Shown here: piece after piece, positions 12,475 to 24,782 of the stretch
Position numbering within the stretch: the first letter of the stretch is position 1
Layout: every line of letters starts with the position of its first letter
From: Rhizophagus clarus
Taxonomy: Eukaryota > Glomeromycota > Glomeromycetes > Glomerales > Glomeraceae
NCBI GenBank assembly: GCA_015698045.1
Contig: BLAL01000054.1
Coordinates: 1,002,501 to 1,066,500 of the forward strand
DNA length: 64,000 nt
Reading direction: 5' to 3'
Translations under genes and position numbers: made by a program
Notes under the pieces: model-generated
Told to the model about the DNA's origin: nothing
What the model saw: only the letters and a program-made list of their open reading frames with translations
The model's database searches: none

Positions 12475-14747
12475 ATCTAAATAATCTTATTATATTGTAA
12501 CTAAAAATTTAACGAATCATTTTATTATTTGAAACATGTATGAGTATGAAATAAACTTTAATTTTTTGTTACATGGGATTTTCAAAATTAGAGTTACAAT
12601 TAGGATAATTAATAAAGATATGGGGGGGATGGTAAGAAATGGTAGAATTCTAATTATAATAATTATAATAATTATTTATTTAATTTTAACATTTCCTAAT
12701 AAAAAAATTTGTTAATATTCCGAAAAGTTTTAAACTAAACGTATATCATTCACTCATTGTGTAAATTATGTAAATCCTTAATAAGGGATTGTCCGTATAA
12801 GTTAAAATAACAATGTTACAAAACCCGCGCAACCACAGTAAATCGGTAAACTTTGAATGTTTGAATGGAGCACCATATATTTATTATATTATTATTATTA
12901 TTATATATTATTATTATTATTATTTCTTTTTCATCCTTGTTTTCCGAAAATACGATGTTTTTACATCATCACTTTTATATAATGAATTTTTTGAGCCACG
13001 TATTTTTATCCAACTAAAAATGATTTATTCAACAAATCTATATTTGGCAAAGTAATTTTTTTTTTTTTTTTTTTACAATTGTTTTAAAAAAATGTTCATA
13101 CAAATTGTTGTTGAATATTATTTACAATATACATTTTATTACGTATTTTTAATTTTATTAAAGACAATACAAAAGTTTGGGTGACACAGAGTAACTAAAT
13201 GACTAACTCGGCAGAAAAATTTTAATCCTTTCATTTGATTGACAAATCTAATTATTATAAAGTATATATATAATTAACGGTCATTGTAAGATTTTTTTTT
13301 TTTTTTTTTTCAACAATGTGAAAAAATTAAATAAAATATTACTAATGATTTTTCATATTCTTTTTTTCCCTTTTTTTCCTTTTTTTTCCTTTTTTTTTTT
13401 TTTAATAGAAAAAAAAAATAAAATTTACTATATTTAAAATAAAAATGTTGCTCTTTCAAAAAAAATTTTTTTTTATTTATTTTCCAATCACGGATAATTT
13501 TTTTTATGATATGATTCTTCGAACAAATGAAGTAATCTAAACCGACGGCCGTAAATATATAAAGGGGTTCTCAAACACAATTCTAAAACTCTAGAAGAAA
13601 AAAAAAAAAAAATATATATATATTTTTTAAATAAAAAAAAAACCAGGGACCTAAAATAAAATAAATACATATATATATATATATATATCAATATTATTTT
13701 ACCTTTACGTTTGTTTCATTTTACCCCTTGCCTCATTCTTCGTCACTTTTTTTTTTTTTGGAGCGGAGTTTTGATAACGCCCTCATATTATTCCATTACT
13801 CTTCATTACCCAGCCACACCTAAACTGACAGGGGTAGAATTTTAAAATAATAATTTTTTTTTATATTTAATCGCCATTGTAGCTCAATCATTTATCACAA
13901 ATGTCACATCAATATATTTATATTATTGCTATATAAATAAGAGCTTTTTTTATATATCTTACTTTAATTTTTTAAAGTAAAAAATATATATTGTTGTAGC
14001 ACATCATTATTCAATTAAAAACCGAATAGCGGTTACTTTATAGTAATCCGCGCCAAAACAATACTCACACTAATTATTATGCTACTCTAAAAAAAATATA
14101 TATAAATACCTTTACATTGTGTTGTAAAAATTTCTTATAAATAACAGTTGAAATACGAAGAAACCATTTTTTTTTCAAACAAAAAAAAAAAAATAATTTT
14201 TTTTTTTCCAAAAGCTCAAACTACTTTGAAACAACATTGAAAGCAAATCTTTTTTCGATCCACATTAATAAAAATTCAATTGCTGCTACTAAATAAAGTA
14301 AAGGTAAATTTATTTACGCAGCGAAGAAAAGAAATTTATATAAAAAAAAAAAAAATATATATATATATACATATACATATACATATATATATTTATTATT
14401 TTTTTTTTTTTTAAAAAAAAAAAGGAAAAAAACTCTCAAAAACTCACATTATTTATTTTTTTTGCCCCTTTTTATTTATTATCCGGTCCCTTTCACAGAA
14501 ATATCCCTTTTTTCTTTGGATCTTTTATATAGATCTTCTAAAACTTCCCCTCACATTTATTTTTAAAGTGACATTTTAGTACAATAGCTTTTTATACATA
14601 ACACATACTTTTTTGTCTCACGATAAATTTTATTTAAAAAGGACCTGTTCGCACCTTTCCTTCAAAAAAAAAAAAAAACCCAGAAAAAAAAAAAAAACTT
14701 CCATCGTCTCTCATCACTTTCACTTTTTTTTTTTTTTTTTCTCCTTA
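5816..14747. other. Gene-free AT-rich intergenic DNA upstream of the HMG-box gene
   Basis: About 9 kb without a supportable gene. It contains poly(A)/poly(T) runs (A35 near 12437-12471 is the longest), trinucleotide AAT runs (about 11136-11168 and 12880-12930), AT-dinucleotide stretches (8850, 13615, 13670, 14355) and the diffuse repeat at 7430-7600. Open frames here are homopolymer artefacts. The last 200 bp before 14748 are pyrimidine-rich and may be the HMG-box gene's 5' leader. Confidence 0.6.
7430..7600. repeat. Degenerate tandem repeat (ATCGATGTAAATATAATAT-type)
   Basis: About four imperfect copies of a 35-45 bp unit containing TTATTATCSATGTAAATATA recur at about 7445, 7480, 7510 and 7565, with drifting spacers. 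No coding capacity. Confidence 0.6.
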
Positions 14748-15305
14748 ATGACCTCCCGCGTATCATATAATAATAACAAACGCGCCTTAGTAGAAATCAA
14801 CGAACACCCTTTCACTTCTACGACTTATATTAACAATCAACTTATTGATAATAATACAGTAATGATGAACTCACAACAACAACCTCTTTCCCAACGTTCA
14901 ACAAAACGTCGAAGAAATCGAGATACCCCTCCAAGACCTTTAAATTCTTTTATGATATACCGAAGAGAATATCAAAAAAAGATCAAAGAACAAAATCCAA
15001 ATATTCTTCTTTCAGAACTATCTCGTATTTCAAAGTCTGCGGCTGACAAGTGGGCATCTGAACCCCAGCAAGTCAAGCAAATCTATGCAGAAAAGGCCCG
15101 AGCTGAAAAGGAACGACATATGAAATTGTATCCAAATTACGTTTATTGTCCAAGAAGACCATCAAGAAGTAAGCAAAGAAAGAAATCCACTTCAGAGGGG
15201 ACTTCGTCAGAGAAAATGTCTCTCAGCTTCCTATTAAATGATGAGAGCAATGCCTTTCGACCGTACAGTCATCCCAATCATACTTACGCAACCGCAACAA
15301 TGTAA
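14748..15305 (+). CDS. HMG-box transcription factor (MATA-HMG type), 185 aa
   Basis: Single-exon protein with one HMG-box DNA-binding domain at about residues 61-132, starting PPRPLNSFMIYRREYQ and containing the core LSRISKSAADKWASE, the pattern of fungal MATA_HMG/SOX-like boxes. HMG boxes of this type bind and bend DNA in the nucleus. Basic clusters before the box (KRRRNR, residues 53-58) and after it (RRPSRSKQRKK, 136-146) look like nuclear localisation signals. The tail is Ser-rich and short. The frame is open 45 codons further upstream, to 14613, but that extension is poly-Lys/poly-Phe read from homopolymers, so the ATG at 14748 is preferred. Arbuscular mycorrhizal fungi carry many such HMG genes, only a few tied to a mating-type-like locus; no homeodomain genes lie nearby, so a mating role cannot be inferred here. 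It stands alone in a gene-poor stretch. Confidence 0.88.
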   Translation: MTSRVSYNNNKRALVEINEHPFTSTTYINNQLIDNNTVMMNSQQQPLSQRSTKRRRNRDTPPRPLNSFMIYRREYQKKIKEQNPNILLSELSRISKSAADKWASEPQQVKQIYAEKARAEKERHMKLYPNYVYCPRRPSRSKQRKKSTSEGTSSEKMSLSFLLNDESNAFRPYSHPNHTYATATM

Positions 15306-17381
15306 ATTTGAGGCTAGTGAACGTATTTCTATGTGGGTTGATGACAAAGATGTAATGATGTTGAAATTGATTTGAATTTTTTCAAAGAAACAATTTTTTT
15401 ATTTTCTTTTTTTTTTTTTCTTTTCTACCCTTTTTAAAAAAAAAAATTAATTTTTTTTATTCTTCGTTGTTAAATTTCTTAACTTTCATTATTTGTGATT
15501 TTCCCATTGAAAAATAGTCATTAATCCAATAATGAAAATAATTAGTAATAGTAATTTAGTAGGTTTGACTTTTTTCTTTGTATTATTTACACACACAAAC
15601 ATTTAACGTGAAGGAAAAGAGAAATTTGAGAACGATCCCCCTTCTTTTGTAAATTTTTTTTTTTTTACATATCCCTTTCGACATACGTTTTTTTTTTTTT
15701 TTACCTCATTATGTGTCGTAGTAGTAGTTTTGAAACTCAAAAAAAAACAAATTTTATTTTAATAGCGAGTAAACTATATAAAAATTTTTAATTTATCGTA
15801 CATATATATATATATATATTATTTATGCTAAAATTTTTAAGCTTTCCCCTATATTTTGCGTATCTCGTAGCCTTTTTTTTTTTTTACTTATTTTCAATCA
15901 TATTTTTCAATTATCTTTTTTATTTTTTTTTTCTTATTCGAACATACATATCAATTTTTTTTCTTTGTAAGTAGTTTTTTAGTATATATTTCTCTCTAAC
16001 CTTTATTTTAGTGCATTTAGCATTTTTTTTTTTTTTCTTTCATCTAATCCTTTTTTTTATATACACCACACAATATTATAATTATACATACAACACATCG
16101 ACATTATGGGCAAGCTTAAAAAAAAAATTATATATAAGCATTTTCTTTTATTATACTTTTTTTCGTTTATCACAAAAAGAAAAAAAAAATTCATTTTTTT
16201 TTCCGGTTTTGGTTATTTTAATAATTGCTGTATTTATTTTTTTGGGATATAAAAAAAAATTTTTTTTTAATTAAAAAAGAAAAAAACAATAAAAAAAAAA
16301 AAAAAAATTTAATAATAAAAAAATTATCAATTCGCCTTTTTGATTATCTTTTTGATTAAACGAACTAAAATTGTAATCGGTTAAAAGAAAGAGATAACGC
16401 CAGATTCATACATCATTAAATTTATCTGGTGATTCAAAAAGAATTTCCCATGTTTTAAATTTGTATTAGTTAAATCATCATTTTTCTTGATGTATTATAT
16501 AATCCAAGTCATCGGCGAATATCAACTTTCGCGTGCAATTGCGTTTAATATGTTAAAAATACTTTTTAATAAGTAAGACTTAATAATCGGTCGGTCAAAT
16601 TGAAATTCATCATATATATATTTCATGTTATATAATTTGGTTATATAATAAACTTGTAAATAAACTTGTTATTTGGACTGTATCAAATTATTAAATATAT
16701 ATATATATATGTAATCGGATGTTATATCATTATTATCTATCGAGGTAAAAAAAAAAAAAAATAAAAATAAAAATAAAAAAAAAAAAAAGCGAATGTCCAA
16801 AATTGTAATAATTTAATCCTTAAATGGGATAATTAAATTTTTTTTTCTTTGACCATATGAAATTATTATTCTAGAAAAAAAAAAAAAAAATTATTATTAT
16901 TTTTTTTCATATTTTTTCTTTTTTTCGAATAATTGTAAATAATTGTTGAAAATATTGACATTGTTTTATAATTATGTAATAATATAATATAATAAATATA
17001 TATATAAATTTCAATTTTTACGTTACGTTACTTTAATATTTGCACATGGTCATATCCGTTAAATTGATTTACCGAAAGTCGTTCTTTGATACCTTTGATG
17101 ATTCAGTCGACCAAATTGAAGAACAATGTGTAAAACAATCATTACAAAAGAATATCGGAAGGCTGATTTTACATGAACAAGAAACATATATGAATTGACT
17201 AATGTGGCTCATCAATCATGTTATCGAAATGACAAGTTAAAAAAAACATACAGTTACACGAAAACCTAAATTCGACAATTCTGCAAAAAGAAATAAATAA
17301 ATTAAAATTTTAAGTTTAGAAAAAGAATAAAAAAACTAATTATTTTTAACAATGACGCTTTTTCTTTTAAAAAAACTGGTA

Positions 17382-17405
17382 TTACGCCCGAAGGAAAGGG
17401 CGTAA
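17382..17405. repeat. Small perfect hairpin next to an A(n)T(n) tract
   Basis: TTACGCCC, an 8-nt loop and GGGCGTAA form a perfect 8-bp stem followed at once by about 15 A and 13 T residues. It is conspicuous for its GC content in this AT-rich stretch. No function is assigned. Confidence 0.6.
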
Positions 17406-18699
17406 CCTAAAAAAAAAAAAAAATTTTTTTTTTTTTCTTTTTCCTTTTTTACTTTCAAGAAAATTCTCATCAAATATTATGAAAGAAAGAGTGAAGGAAG
17501 GGTATTGATTTTCATGCGCGTTTTTACATTTTCGGTAATTAATTCTTTTTGAATGATTATAATTTTTTTCTTTCTTTTTAAAAAGTAAAATGAAACCTGT
17601 TCATTCTTCTCATCCGACTTTTTTTTTTTTTTTTTTTTTCCTAACATATGCCACATATGATTAATCAAATGTTTCACCTATGAAGAAGAGAAAGGTAAAA
17701 AAAAAAAAAAATTTCTTTTTAAAGTAAATATTTTTGCATTTCCGTTACATAAAAAAACAAGATCATTACAGGAATTATGAATGATTTTAAATGATTTGAA
17801 TTCCAATTAAAAACAATGGCATAAATCAAATCAGTCGTGAAATCAACACTAACCCAAATTTTGATCTAGGTTGACGAACTTGACCAATTAAATTTCTTGT
17901 ACGCACGTGATTTATGTGAGTATGCAACATAATGCAATTTTATGTAAATTTTTTCATGTAGTCATACTTTCAATATACAGAAAAAAAAAATTTTTTTCGT
18001 TGTTTTTATTTTAATAATAATAATAAAAAATAAATTTTTAAAACAAAGCAAACGTTCATGCGAAAGTTTAAAACTTTTTGATTGGAATCATATCTTTTAA
18101 GAGTTGCTTTTTCCCACCTGAACTTGCATAAGTGATCAACGTGCGTGGCAACATGAAAATTTTCACCTTTGTTAAAATTATAAACAAAGAAAAAAAAAAA
18201 AAAAAATTTTTTTTTTTTTTGTTCTTTATTTTTTTTGAATAATTCAACATTTGGATAACAAATGTTAACATAATAATTATTATTATTTATTATAAATTTC
18301 TTTCTTTCTTTTCTTTCTTTTTTCTTTCTTTCTTTATTTTTTATTATTTTGAGTTATTGCTTCATAATTTACATGTGGTAAAAAAGATGATCGTTACGAA
18401 AAAAGAACAATGGATTCTATTATTTTGAAATTTTTTTTGTGTTTAACGTTAAACATAACATTCAAATCAAATACATAACAATCGTCACAATATAATGAAT
18501 AAATTCTATTTTCTGAATCAAATTTGGTATTTTATAAAAAGAAATCTCTTTTATCATGTCACAAAGTCGTCATTTATAATAATCATTTATCAATAATCTA
18601 CTTTGCAGTTGTAATCAATAAACGCAATCGCATTCATACCTTCTTTCTTTCGATTATCGACTTATTTGTGTGTATCATCGGAAAAAAATAATTTATTTC

Positions 18700-18763
18700 A
18701 AAAAAGAACTGCAAAAGAATCAAGAGGACATGCAAAAGAATCAAAGGGAGCTGCAAAAGAATC

Positions 18764-18794
<31 letters not shown>

Positions 18795-18808
18795 CTGCAA
18801 AAGAATGA
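18700..18808. repeat. TGCAAAAGAATCAA minisatellite interrupted by poly(A)
   Basis: Three copies of a unit containing TGCAAAAGAATCAA, spaced about 21 bp apart, are followed by a long A run and a fourth partial copy. The poly(A) appears to have expanded inside one unit. Confidence 0.7.
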
Positions 18809-19009
18809 AAAAGTAATTTTTTTTCTTTTTTTTCTTTTTTTTTTTTTTTCTTTCTTTCTGATCAAATCTCAATCGATATCAATGCATACATACAATAATG
18901 AATTCAAAACGGGTACATTAATAATAACAAATAAAGAGTCTTTCAGACCATAATCACTGTGTGGGCTGTATGGATTGTAAGGACTTATTTTAGAACCTTT
19001 TTTTTTTCA

Positions 19010-19076
19010 ATGAACGGTGAACACTGAACAGTGAACACTGAACAGTGAACATTGAACAGCAAACATTGAACGGTCG
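19010..19076. repeat. Tandem TGAACASTGAACAC repeat
   Basis: Alternating TGAACACTGAACAGTGAAC motifs, roughly 16-bp periodic and partly self-complementary, decay towards the right end (CATTGAACAGCAAACATTGAAC). Confidence 0.7.
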
Positions 19077-22000
19077 AATGAAAATCATTATTATAAAAAA
19101 AAAAAAAAATCCTATTAAAAATAGCCATAAATGTTTCTTAAAACATAATAATAAAAAAAAAAAATGTATTGTTCTAGTAATAAAAGATTCGATAAAGATT
19201 CGGAGGAGATTCAGTAAAGATAGTAAAGATATTACAAGATAATATTTACAAAATATTACATTAAAAAATACATTTTAAAAAAATGTATTGTATCTTCGTT
19301 GATCACGATTATGTAAATATCAAATCCTTTTTCTTTGGGACCCTTTGTTACAAAACTAATAATAATAATAATAATAATTTATGGGAAAAAAAAACCTGTT
19401 TATTCTTTCTTGATGATTACATTAAATACATTGTAAGAATAATTCATTGTGACTCTTTTTTGATACGAAAACATTCCAACCAAATAAATATACAATAGTA
19501 CATTATTAAAACTGTTGTACATCATTATCATAATGATATCCATTGTCTTGAATATTGATAAAAGGATATTACGCGTCGCGAATGTTCACATTGTTTAATA
19601 ATTCTGAAACTTATAAAATCAATATATAATTATATATGTATATATGAAAACCTAATATTACCAAATATTATCCAAATTTATTTAGAGATAAGGCATTTAG
19701 GCATATATGGCGTTTACGGCATTTGGGGCATTTACATAAAAATGATAAGATATTAAAATACGTGTTATTACGTTATAACTTTATTTAATTATGATGATTA
19801 TGATGATTATGATGTTACTGTATTAATTAGTTATTAATAGTACTTTATCAGTTACTACATTATATATTATATATATTATATATCATATATATATATATAT
19901 TATATTTTTTTTATTTATTTATTTATTTATTATATATACATATCTCATATTATCTGTCATATAATATATTAACACGCATACAATAAATAATACACAATAC
20001 TATGAGTATTAAAGAAACTTTTGACACTTACATCTGTTTGATACTGTTTGATGTTGTTTGATGTTGTTCGATGTTTGATGGTTACAATATTTTTTAATAA
20101 ACAAACATTATTCATAAATGATTATTATTTTTTTTTTTTCATGAAAACAATCGTTAACCCGCGATAACCGAAGAGGTCGTCAACTTTCTTTTTTCAAACC
20201 TTTTTTTTTTTTTTATTTTCTTTCACGCTTGTGAAGGAACAATAGGACTATACATTTTATTATGGTTACACATCGTCGAACAATAGACATTGTTCTTATA
20301 TAAGTTACACTAATTAATTTTGGACCTTCCCTCCATCCAATCAAATCTTAAAACTTGATTTGCCAATAAATTAAAAAGAAAAACTTAAAAAATTCTGCGG
20401 CGTAAATTCTGTAAATGTTTTGCATAGAGTCCTAAGCATTTTAATTCGCTTTCAATTACTTTCACTAAAAAAGTGATATCAAAAAGCATTAATTTGTCTA
20501 AATTAAATGTCAATCTTTACCCCACTCCCCACTATCTTTAATTTCTTTTCTTGGTTTTTATCAAAAGGTTATGTTAAATATGATTGAATGGTGATTGTGT
20601 TGCTTTGCATAAATTCCCGCCCCACATTATTCGTTTATTAAATACCTGCCAAAAGATAAAGCAAAAACGTAATATCAATAAATTAATTTTTAGAAGTCTT
20701 AAAATGTGTGGAGGTGTTTACAAAATATTTTTGTTGTTTTCCCAATAAAATATCGACTACTATATATCGCGTTATTATTATACTTATTTTATTTTATTAA
20801 AAAAGTTCTATTTTTTACCCCGCAAAAAGAAAACAAAAGATTTCTAATCATTTGTAAATATTTGTATGGTCAACTTTTTTCTTTCTTCAAGATCGTTGTC
20901 ATTTTAAACAATAAGCTATGTTATGTGAAAGAATTTCTCACGATTGTTTTTTTTTTTTTTTTTATAATAACTACAAATTAGTGTTTAATATATGCCTATC
21001 TATGAAAAAAAAAAAAAAAATTTTTTTTTTTTCCTGCAGTAATCCTAATTAGAGAAATTCCTCTTAATTTTTTTTTTTTTTTTTCTTTTTTTATAAAAGA
21101 AAATCAGATTCCGTTCTCCGGTTATACTAATTAAATAATAAGGTTTAAACAAATAAAAAAATTTTTTTATTATATTATAATATAATACTAAAGTAAGATA
21201 TCAAAAAGTAAATAACTTACTGATAAGGTTTAAATGTTTTACTTTTTTGTTTTGAATGTTTATCTTTATGCTTATCCTTGTTGTCAAAAAAAATGAAAAG
21301 GCATTATTGAGTATTCAGCATTAACCTTCTTTTGGTACTTGGCATAATACATAATATATAATGATATCAATTATATGTAATTTAATAATTAGTGTGAATA
21401 ATGTGATATCTTTCTGGTGAATTATTCGAGGTGAATGATTTTTTGAAACAAAAATAAAAAACTTGAAAAAAAAAAAAAAAAAAAATATGTAGTGTGGCTT
21501 GTTAAAAAATAATTTATTTGGAAAGTTAACATGATTTTGGTATAAATAAAGATTTTGGTATATAAAAATTATATAAAAATTTTAATTTTTTTTTGTTAAC
21601 TTTATTACGTATAAACTTTGTTAATGAAAAAAATTAATTTTTATTGACGGAAAAAAATTTCGAAATTTGGTAATTTTGTTTAATTGTTTCACGTGTGTTT
21701 CATTTTACCATTGTTATAATTTTTTTGATCATCTGATCAACTAAATTGTATCATCGAAATTTTTATAGAATAATTTCGGATTTATTTCGGAAATCATTTA
21801 CGACCGACATAATGTAACTGGAGAACGTGGAACTGTCTTGGATTTAATAAACTTAATAAGTAATTAATGTTGTCATTGCCAGGTAGGGCATTTGAAAAAA
21901 AAAATGAGAACGAGAAATTGTCTTGAATTTAATAATTATTTCTAATAATTATAGTTCATAGGAATCTATTATGTCGATATCACGCGCGAAGAATACAAGT

Positions 22001-22437
22001 GAAGAGAGTCTACTAGCTACTTTCAATTTATAGTGTGAGCAGTTCGATACTTTGGAAAGAGCATTCCAGATTGCGATTAAACAATGTTTAAGGGAGTGAG
22101 TGTCGATTTTGACGACAGATTCACGACTCACGATTCACGACTCATAGTTTATGACTCCCGATTCATGATTCACGTTTCCATTATCCCAGCATTGTGGAAT
22201 GACGATTTATACGTACGCAGAACCTACAACATTTGTAATATTTTGTTATGAAATCTGTTATATTTTTTGATTCAATTAAGCTGGTTTTATTCGATTAAGC
22301 TGTTTTTATTCATTATTACTTAACTTGTTTATAGATCAATAGACCTTTCTCACTCGTATAATCAGTTTATCAATATCTGCATTTATTAGACAACATTTAT
22401 AATATCTTGTATGTATGGGATCACAATAATATATTTT

Positions 22438-22556
22438 AATGTCTTTGATGTCTTTGATGTCTTTAAGATCTTTGGTGTCTTTAATGCCTTTAATATCTTT
22501 GGTGTCTTTGTCTTGATGTCTTTGTCTCGATGTCTTTGTCTCGATGTCTTTAATGT
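22438..22556. repeat. 9-bp GATGTCTTT minisatellite
   Basis: About a dozen imperfect copies of GATGTCTTT, the last few expanded to TGTCTTTGTCTCGA. The 9-bp period makes an artefactual Lys-Asp-Ile repeat frame on the minus strand. Confidence 0.8.
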
Positions 22557-22740
22557 AATCTTTTAATATATGATTCATCAAATTATTTATACCTGTAATT
22601 CAAAATATTTGTGATGTACATGTGAAGAACGTGATCCTAAATGGGTTAAACATGTTCATATCGTTTATTTTTAGCAAGTTGTAACCTTTTGATATTTTTA
22701 ATGACATAATTTAAGAAGATACAAGAATTTTACTTTTATC

Positions 22741-23082
22741 AACGAGGATTTATCGACATGAATTTGTTATCAGGGATTTATTGACAAGGATTTTTTTAAC
22801 AAGGATTTGTTAACAAGGATTTCCTTGTTAACAAGGATTCATTGGCGGATTTTGTTAACGAGGATTTATTACAAGGATTTGTCAACAAGGATTTTAACAA
22901 GGATTCATTTAACAAGGATTTCTTTGTTAATGAGGATTTATTGATAAGGTTTTGTTAAAGAGGATTTACTTGTTAAACAAGGATTTATTGACAAGGATTT
23001 ATTGACAAGGATTTATTAACAAGGATTTATTAACAAGGATTTATTAACAAGGATTTATTAACAAGGATTTATTAACAAGGAA
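22741..23082. repeat. 14-bp minisatellite (TTATTAACAAGGAT)n
   Basis: The right end (about 22975-23082) holds seven or more nearly identical 14-bp units; leftward the units diverge in length and sequence and become inverted or truncated in places. The array ends about 300 bp downstream of the stop codon of the minus-strand dehydrogenase. The period is not a multiple of three, so it has no coding meaning. Confidence 0.9.
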
Positions 23083-23377
23083 AGATTTTTGGTATGGAAA
23101 ATTCAGATAGCAATACTCAACATTTATATGCTGTAAAAACTTAAGTTGCCCGATTTTAAATCAATGCGACCTTACATTATCGATTAATCTTCTGATTAAT
23201 CCTCTTGATTCGGTTATTAAAGCATTTCATTTCTGAAAGAATTCTTAGATAAAACGACCCAATAGTATATAATAAGTTGTAATTGAACCTGCACTACGTT
23301 TCGCGAATATATATATACAGACTTATCAGAGGATACCGATTACTGAAACTAATATTTATTGTAAGTCTCTAAATTAG

Positions 23378-24782
23378 TTAGAATTTCTTTTTTTCATAAT
23401 CATAAAATCCTTTTCCAGTTTTTCTTCCTAACCAACCAGCATCAACGTATTTCTGTAATAGTACAGCAGGTCTATACTTAGATTCACCAAGTTCCCTATG
23501 TAAAACTTTCATTATAGCTAAACAAGTGTCTAAACCAATAAGATCAGCTAAGGTTAATGGTCCCATCGGAGTATTCGTACCCAATTTCATAGTACTATCA
23601 ATATCTTCACGACTAGCAATCTCCTGTTCTAAAACTATCACTGCTTCATTAATATATGGCATTAATAACCTATTTGAGATGAATCCTGGTGCATCTCTAG
23701 ATATTGTATGTGTCTTTCCCATAGATATAGCCAATTTCTTTGTAACCTGAAGTGTGTGATCAGATGTAGTCAATCCAGGAATAATTTCCACTAATCTCAT
23801 TACAGGTACCGGATTCATAAAATGCATTCCAATCACCTTATAAGTTTTTTTTTTTTTATTAAAAAAAAAAAAATTCAATTGAAGAATAACGAGAATAACT
23901 TGATCCAAATATAAAATATTCGTTACCTTATCAGGCTTCTTTGTAGTGGAGGCTATTTTCGTGATGCTAATACTACTTGTATTAGAAGCTAATATTGTAT
24001 TTTCATTTGTAATTGCATCCAACTCCGAGAATAATTTACGTTTTATCTCCATGTTCTCTGATGCGGCTTCAATAATAAAATCTGCTGAAGATAATTCTGA
24101 AATTGATGTAGAAATTGTAATGCGTGATTTTGTTTCAGCTGCTTGATCACGTGTAATCCTTTCCTTTGCAATGTCTTTTTCAAGTAAATTATCTATGTAT
24201 TTTATTGAGTAAAAAGTAATTTAATAACGTTAAAAAGTAAAATTCAAGAATTTACACTACTAACCCATGAAAGACAACGCTCTCTCAGTTCTATTAGGAA
24301 ATAAGTCGAACATCTTGACAGGCAATTTAGCAACATTAGCCGCCACCAAAGCAATGCCCGTTCCCTAAATTTGAAACATAATTTAGAATGATTAATTTTT
24401 TTTTTGTTCATAATCAATTAAATAAACGATTGAATAAGATTAAATACCATTTGACCTACTCCAACTACACCAATTTGCTTAATTCCATGATCCTTTTGTA
24501 TTGAACGTATTGAACCAAATAATTAAGCAATAAATTACGAGGTTAATAATAATTAATTAATAATGTACGCTTACATTCGTAGCAGATAGTGACGACGTTG
24601 AATAATAGAGGTGCGCCTAAACAAAAATCCTGTAGGTTAACTCAAAGAATATTACTTTTAAAAAAAAAATTGACAAGAAAATTAGTTTTTTTTTTTTTTA
24701 CCTTTGTTAGTAGACTAAAATTTTTATTTTTTAAGGCAATGCCAACTTGACTGAGAATGATATTTCTTTTAATATGATTCAT
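23378..24782 (-). CDS. 3-hydroxyacyl/3-hydroxybutyryl-CoA dehydrogenase, mitochondrial, 330 aa
   Basis: Assembled from six exons: 24782-24702, 24616-24575, 24492-24448, 24364-24265, 24192-23927 and 23836-23378; total 993 nt, in frame at every junction, all introns GT-AG (72-90 bp). It belongs to the short-chain L-3-hydroxyacyl-CoA dehydrogenase family, which oxidises (S)-3-hydroxyacyl-CoA with NAD+ in beta-oxidation or butanoate metabolism. Exons 1-2 give a basic, Ser/Thr-rich leader (MNHIKRN, then [14 protein letters not shown]) typical of mitochondrial import. The NAD fold follows with GVGQMG (residues 52-57), split by an intron. The catalytic motif [16 protein letters not shown] carries the His183-Glu195 dyad at the family spacing of 12, then [11 protein letters not shown] and a C-terminal [12 protein letters not shown]. 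Length matches HADH-type enzymes (about 310-330 aa). The last intron is 90 bp without a stop, so a naive frame reads through it. Fatty-acyl chain-length preference cannot be told from sequence. Confidence 0.92.

Larger units (their letters stand above)
15306..22430. other. Gene-free homopolymer-rich intergenic DNA
   Basis: Downstream of the HMG-box gene lie T-rich sequence (probably its 3' UTR and terminator region) and then about 7 kb with no credible gene. It contains A(n)T(n) junctions (about 17409, 18190, 21005), a TTCTTTCTTT block at about 18300-18340, the hairpin at 17382-17405 and the short repeats listed separately. Confidence 0.55.

Noticed and set aside
13868..13900. tRNA-like word TTGTAGCTCAATCA
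   Set aside because: Resembles a D-arm, but there is no matching acceptor stem, anticodon arm or T-arm GGTTCRA downstream.
14613..14747. N-terminal extension of the HMG-box protein
   Set aside because: The extra 45 codons are poly-Lys and poly-Phe read from A and T runs; the ATG at 14748 starts normal-composition protein.
17382..17405. Intrinsic-terminator-like hairpin
   Set aside because: This is eukaryotic DNA and no gene ends nearby; kept only as a structural curiosity.
22336..22581. 81-aa Lys-Asp-Ile repeat frame
   Set aside because: Produced by the GATGTCTTT minisatellite; no start context or conserved sequence outside the repeat.
23837..23926. Thirty extra residues in the HADH frame (TNILYLDQ to KKKKTYK)
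   Set aside because: They interrupt the conserved [13 protein letters not shown] run and are bounded by GT and AG; this is a 90-bp intron that happens to lack stops.
23378..24782. Functional pairing of HADH with the SDR at 54.3 kb as a ketone/butyrate pathway cluster
   Set aside because: The genes are 30 kb apart with transposons and ALG11 between them, and the SDR substrate is unknown; proximity gives no support.
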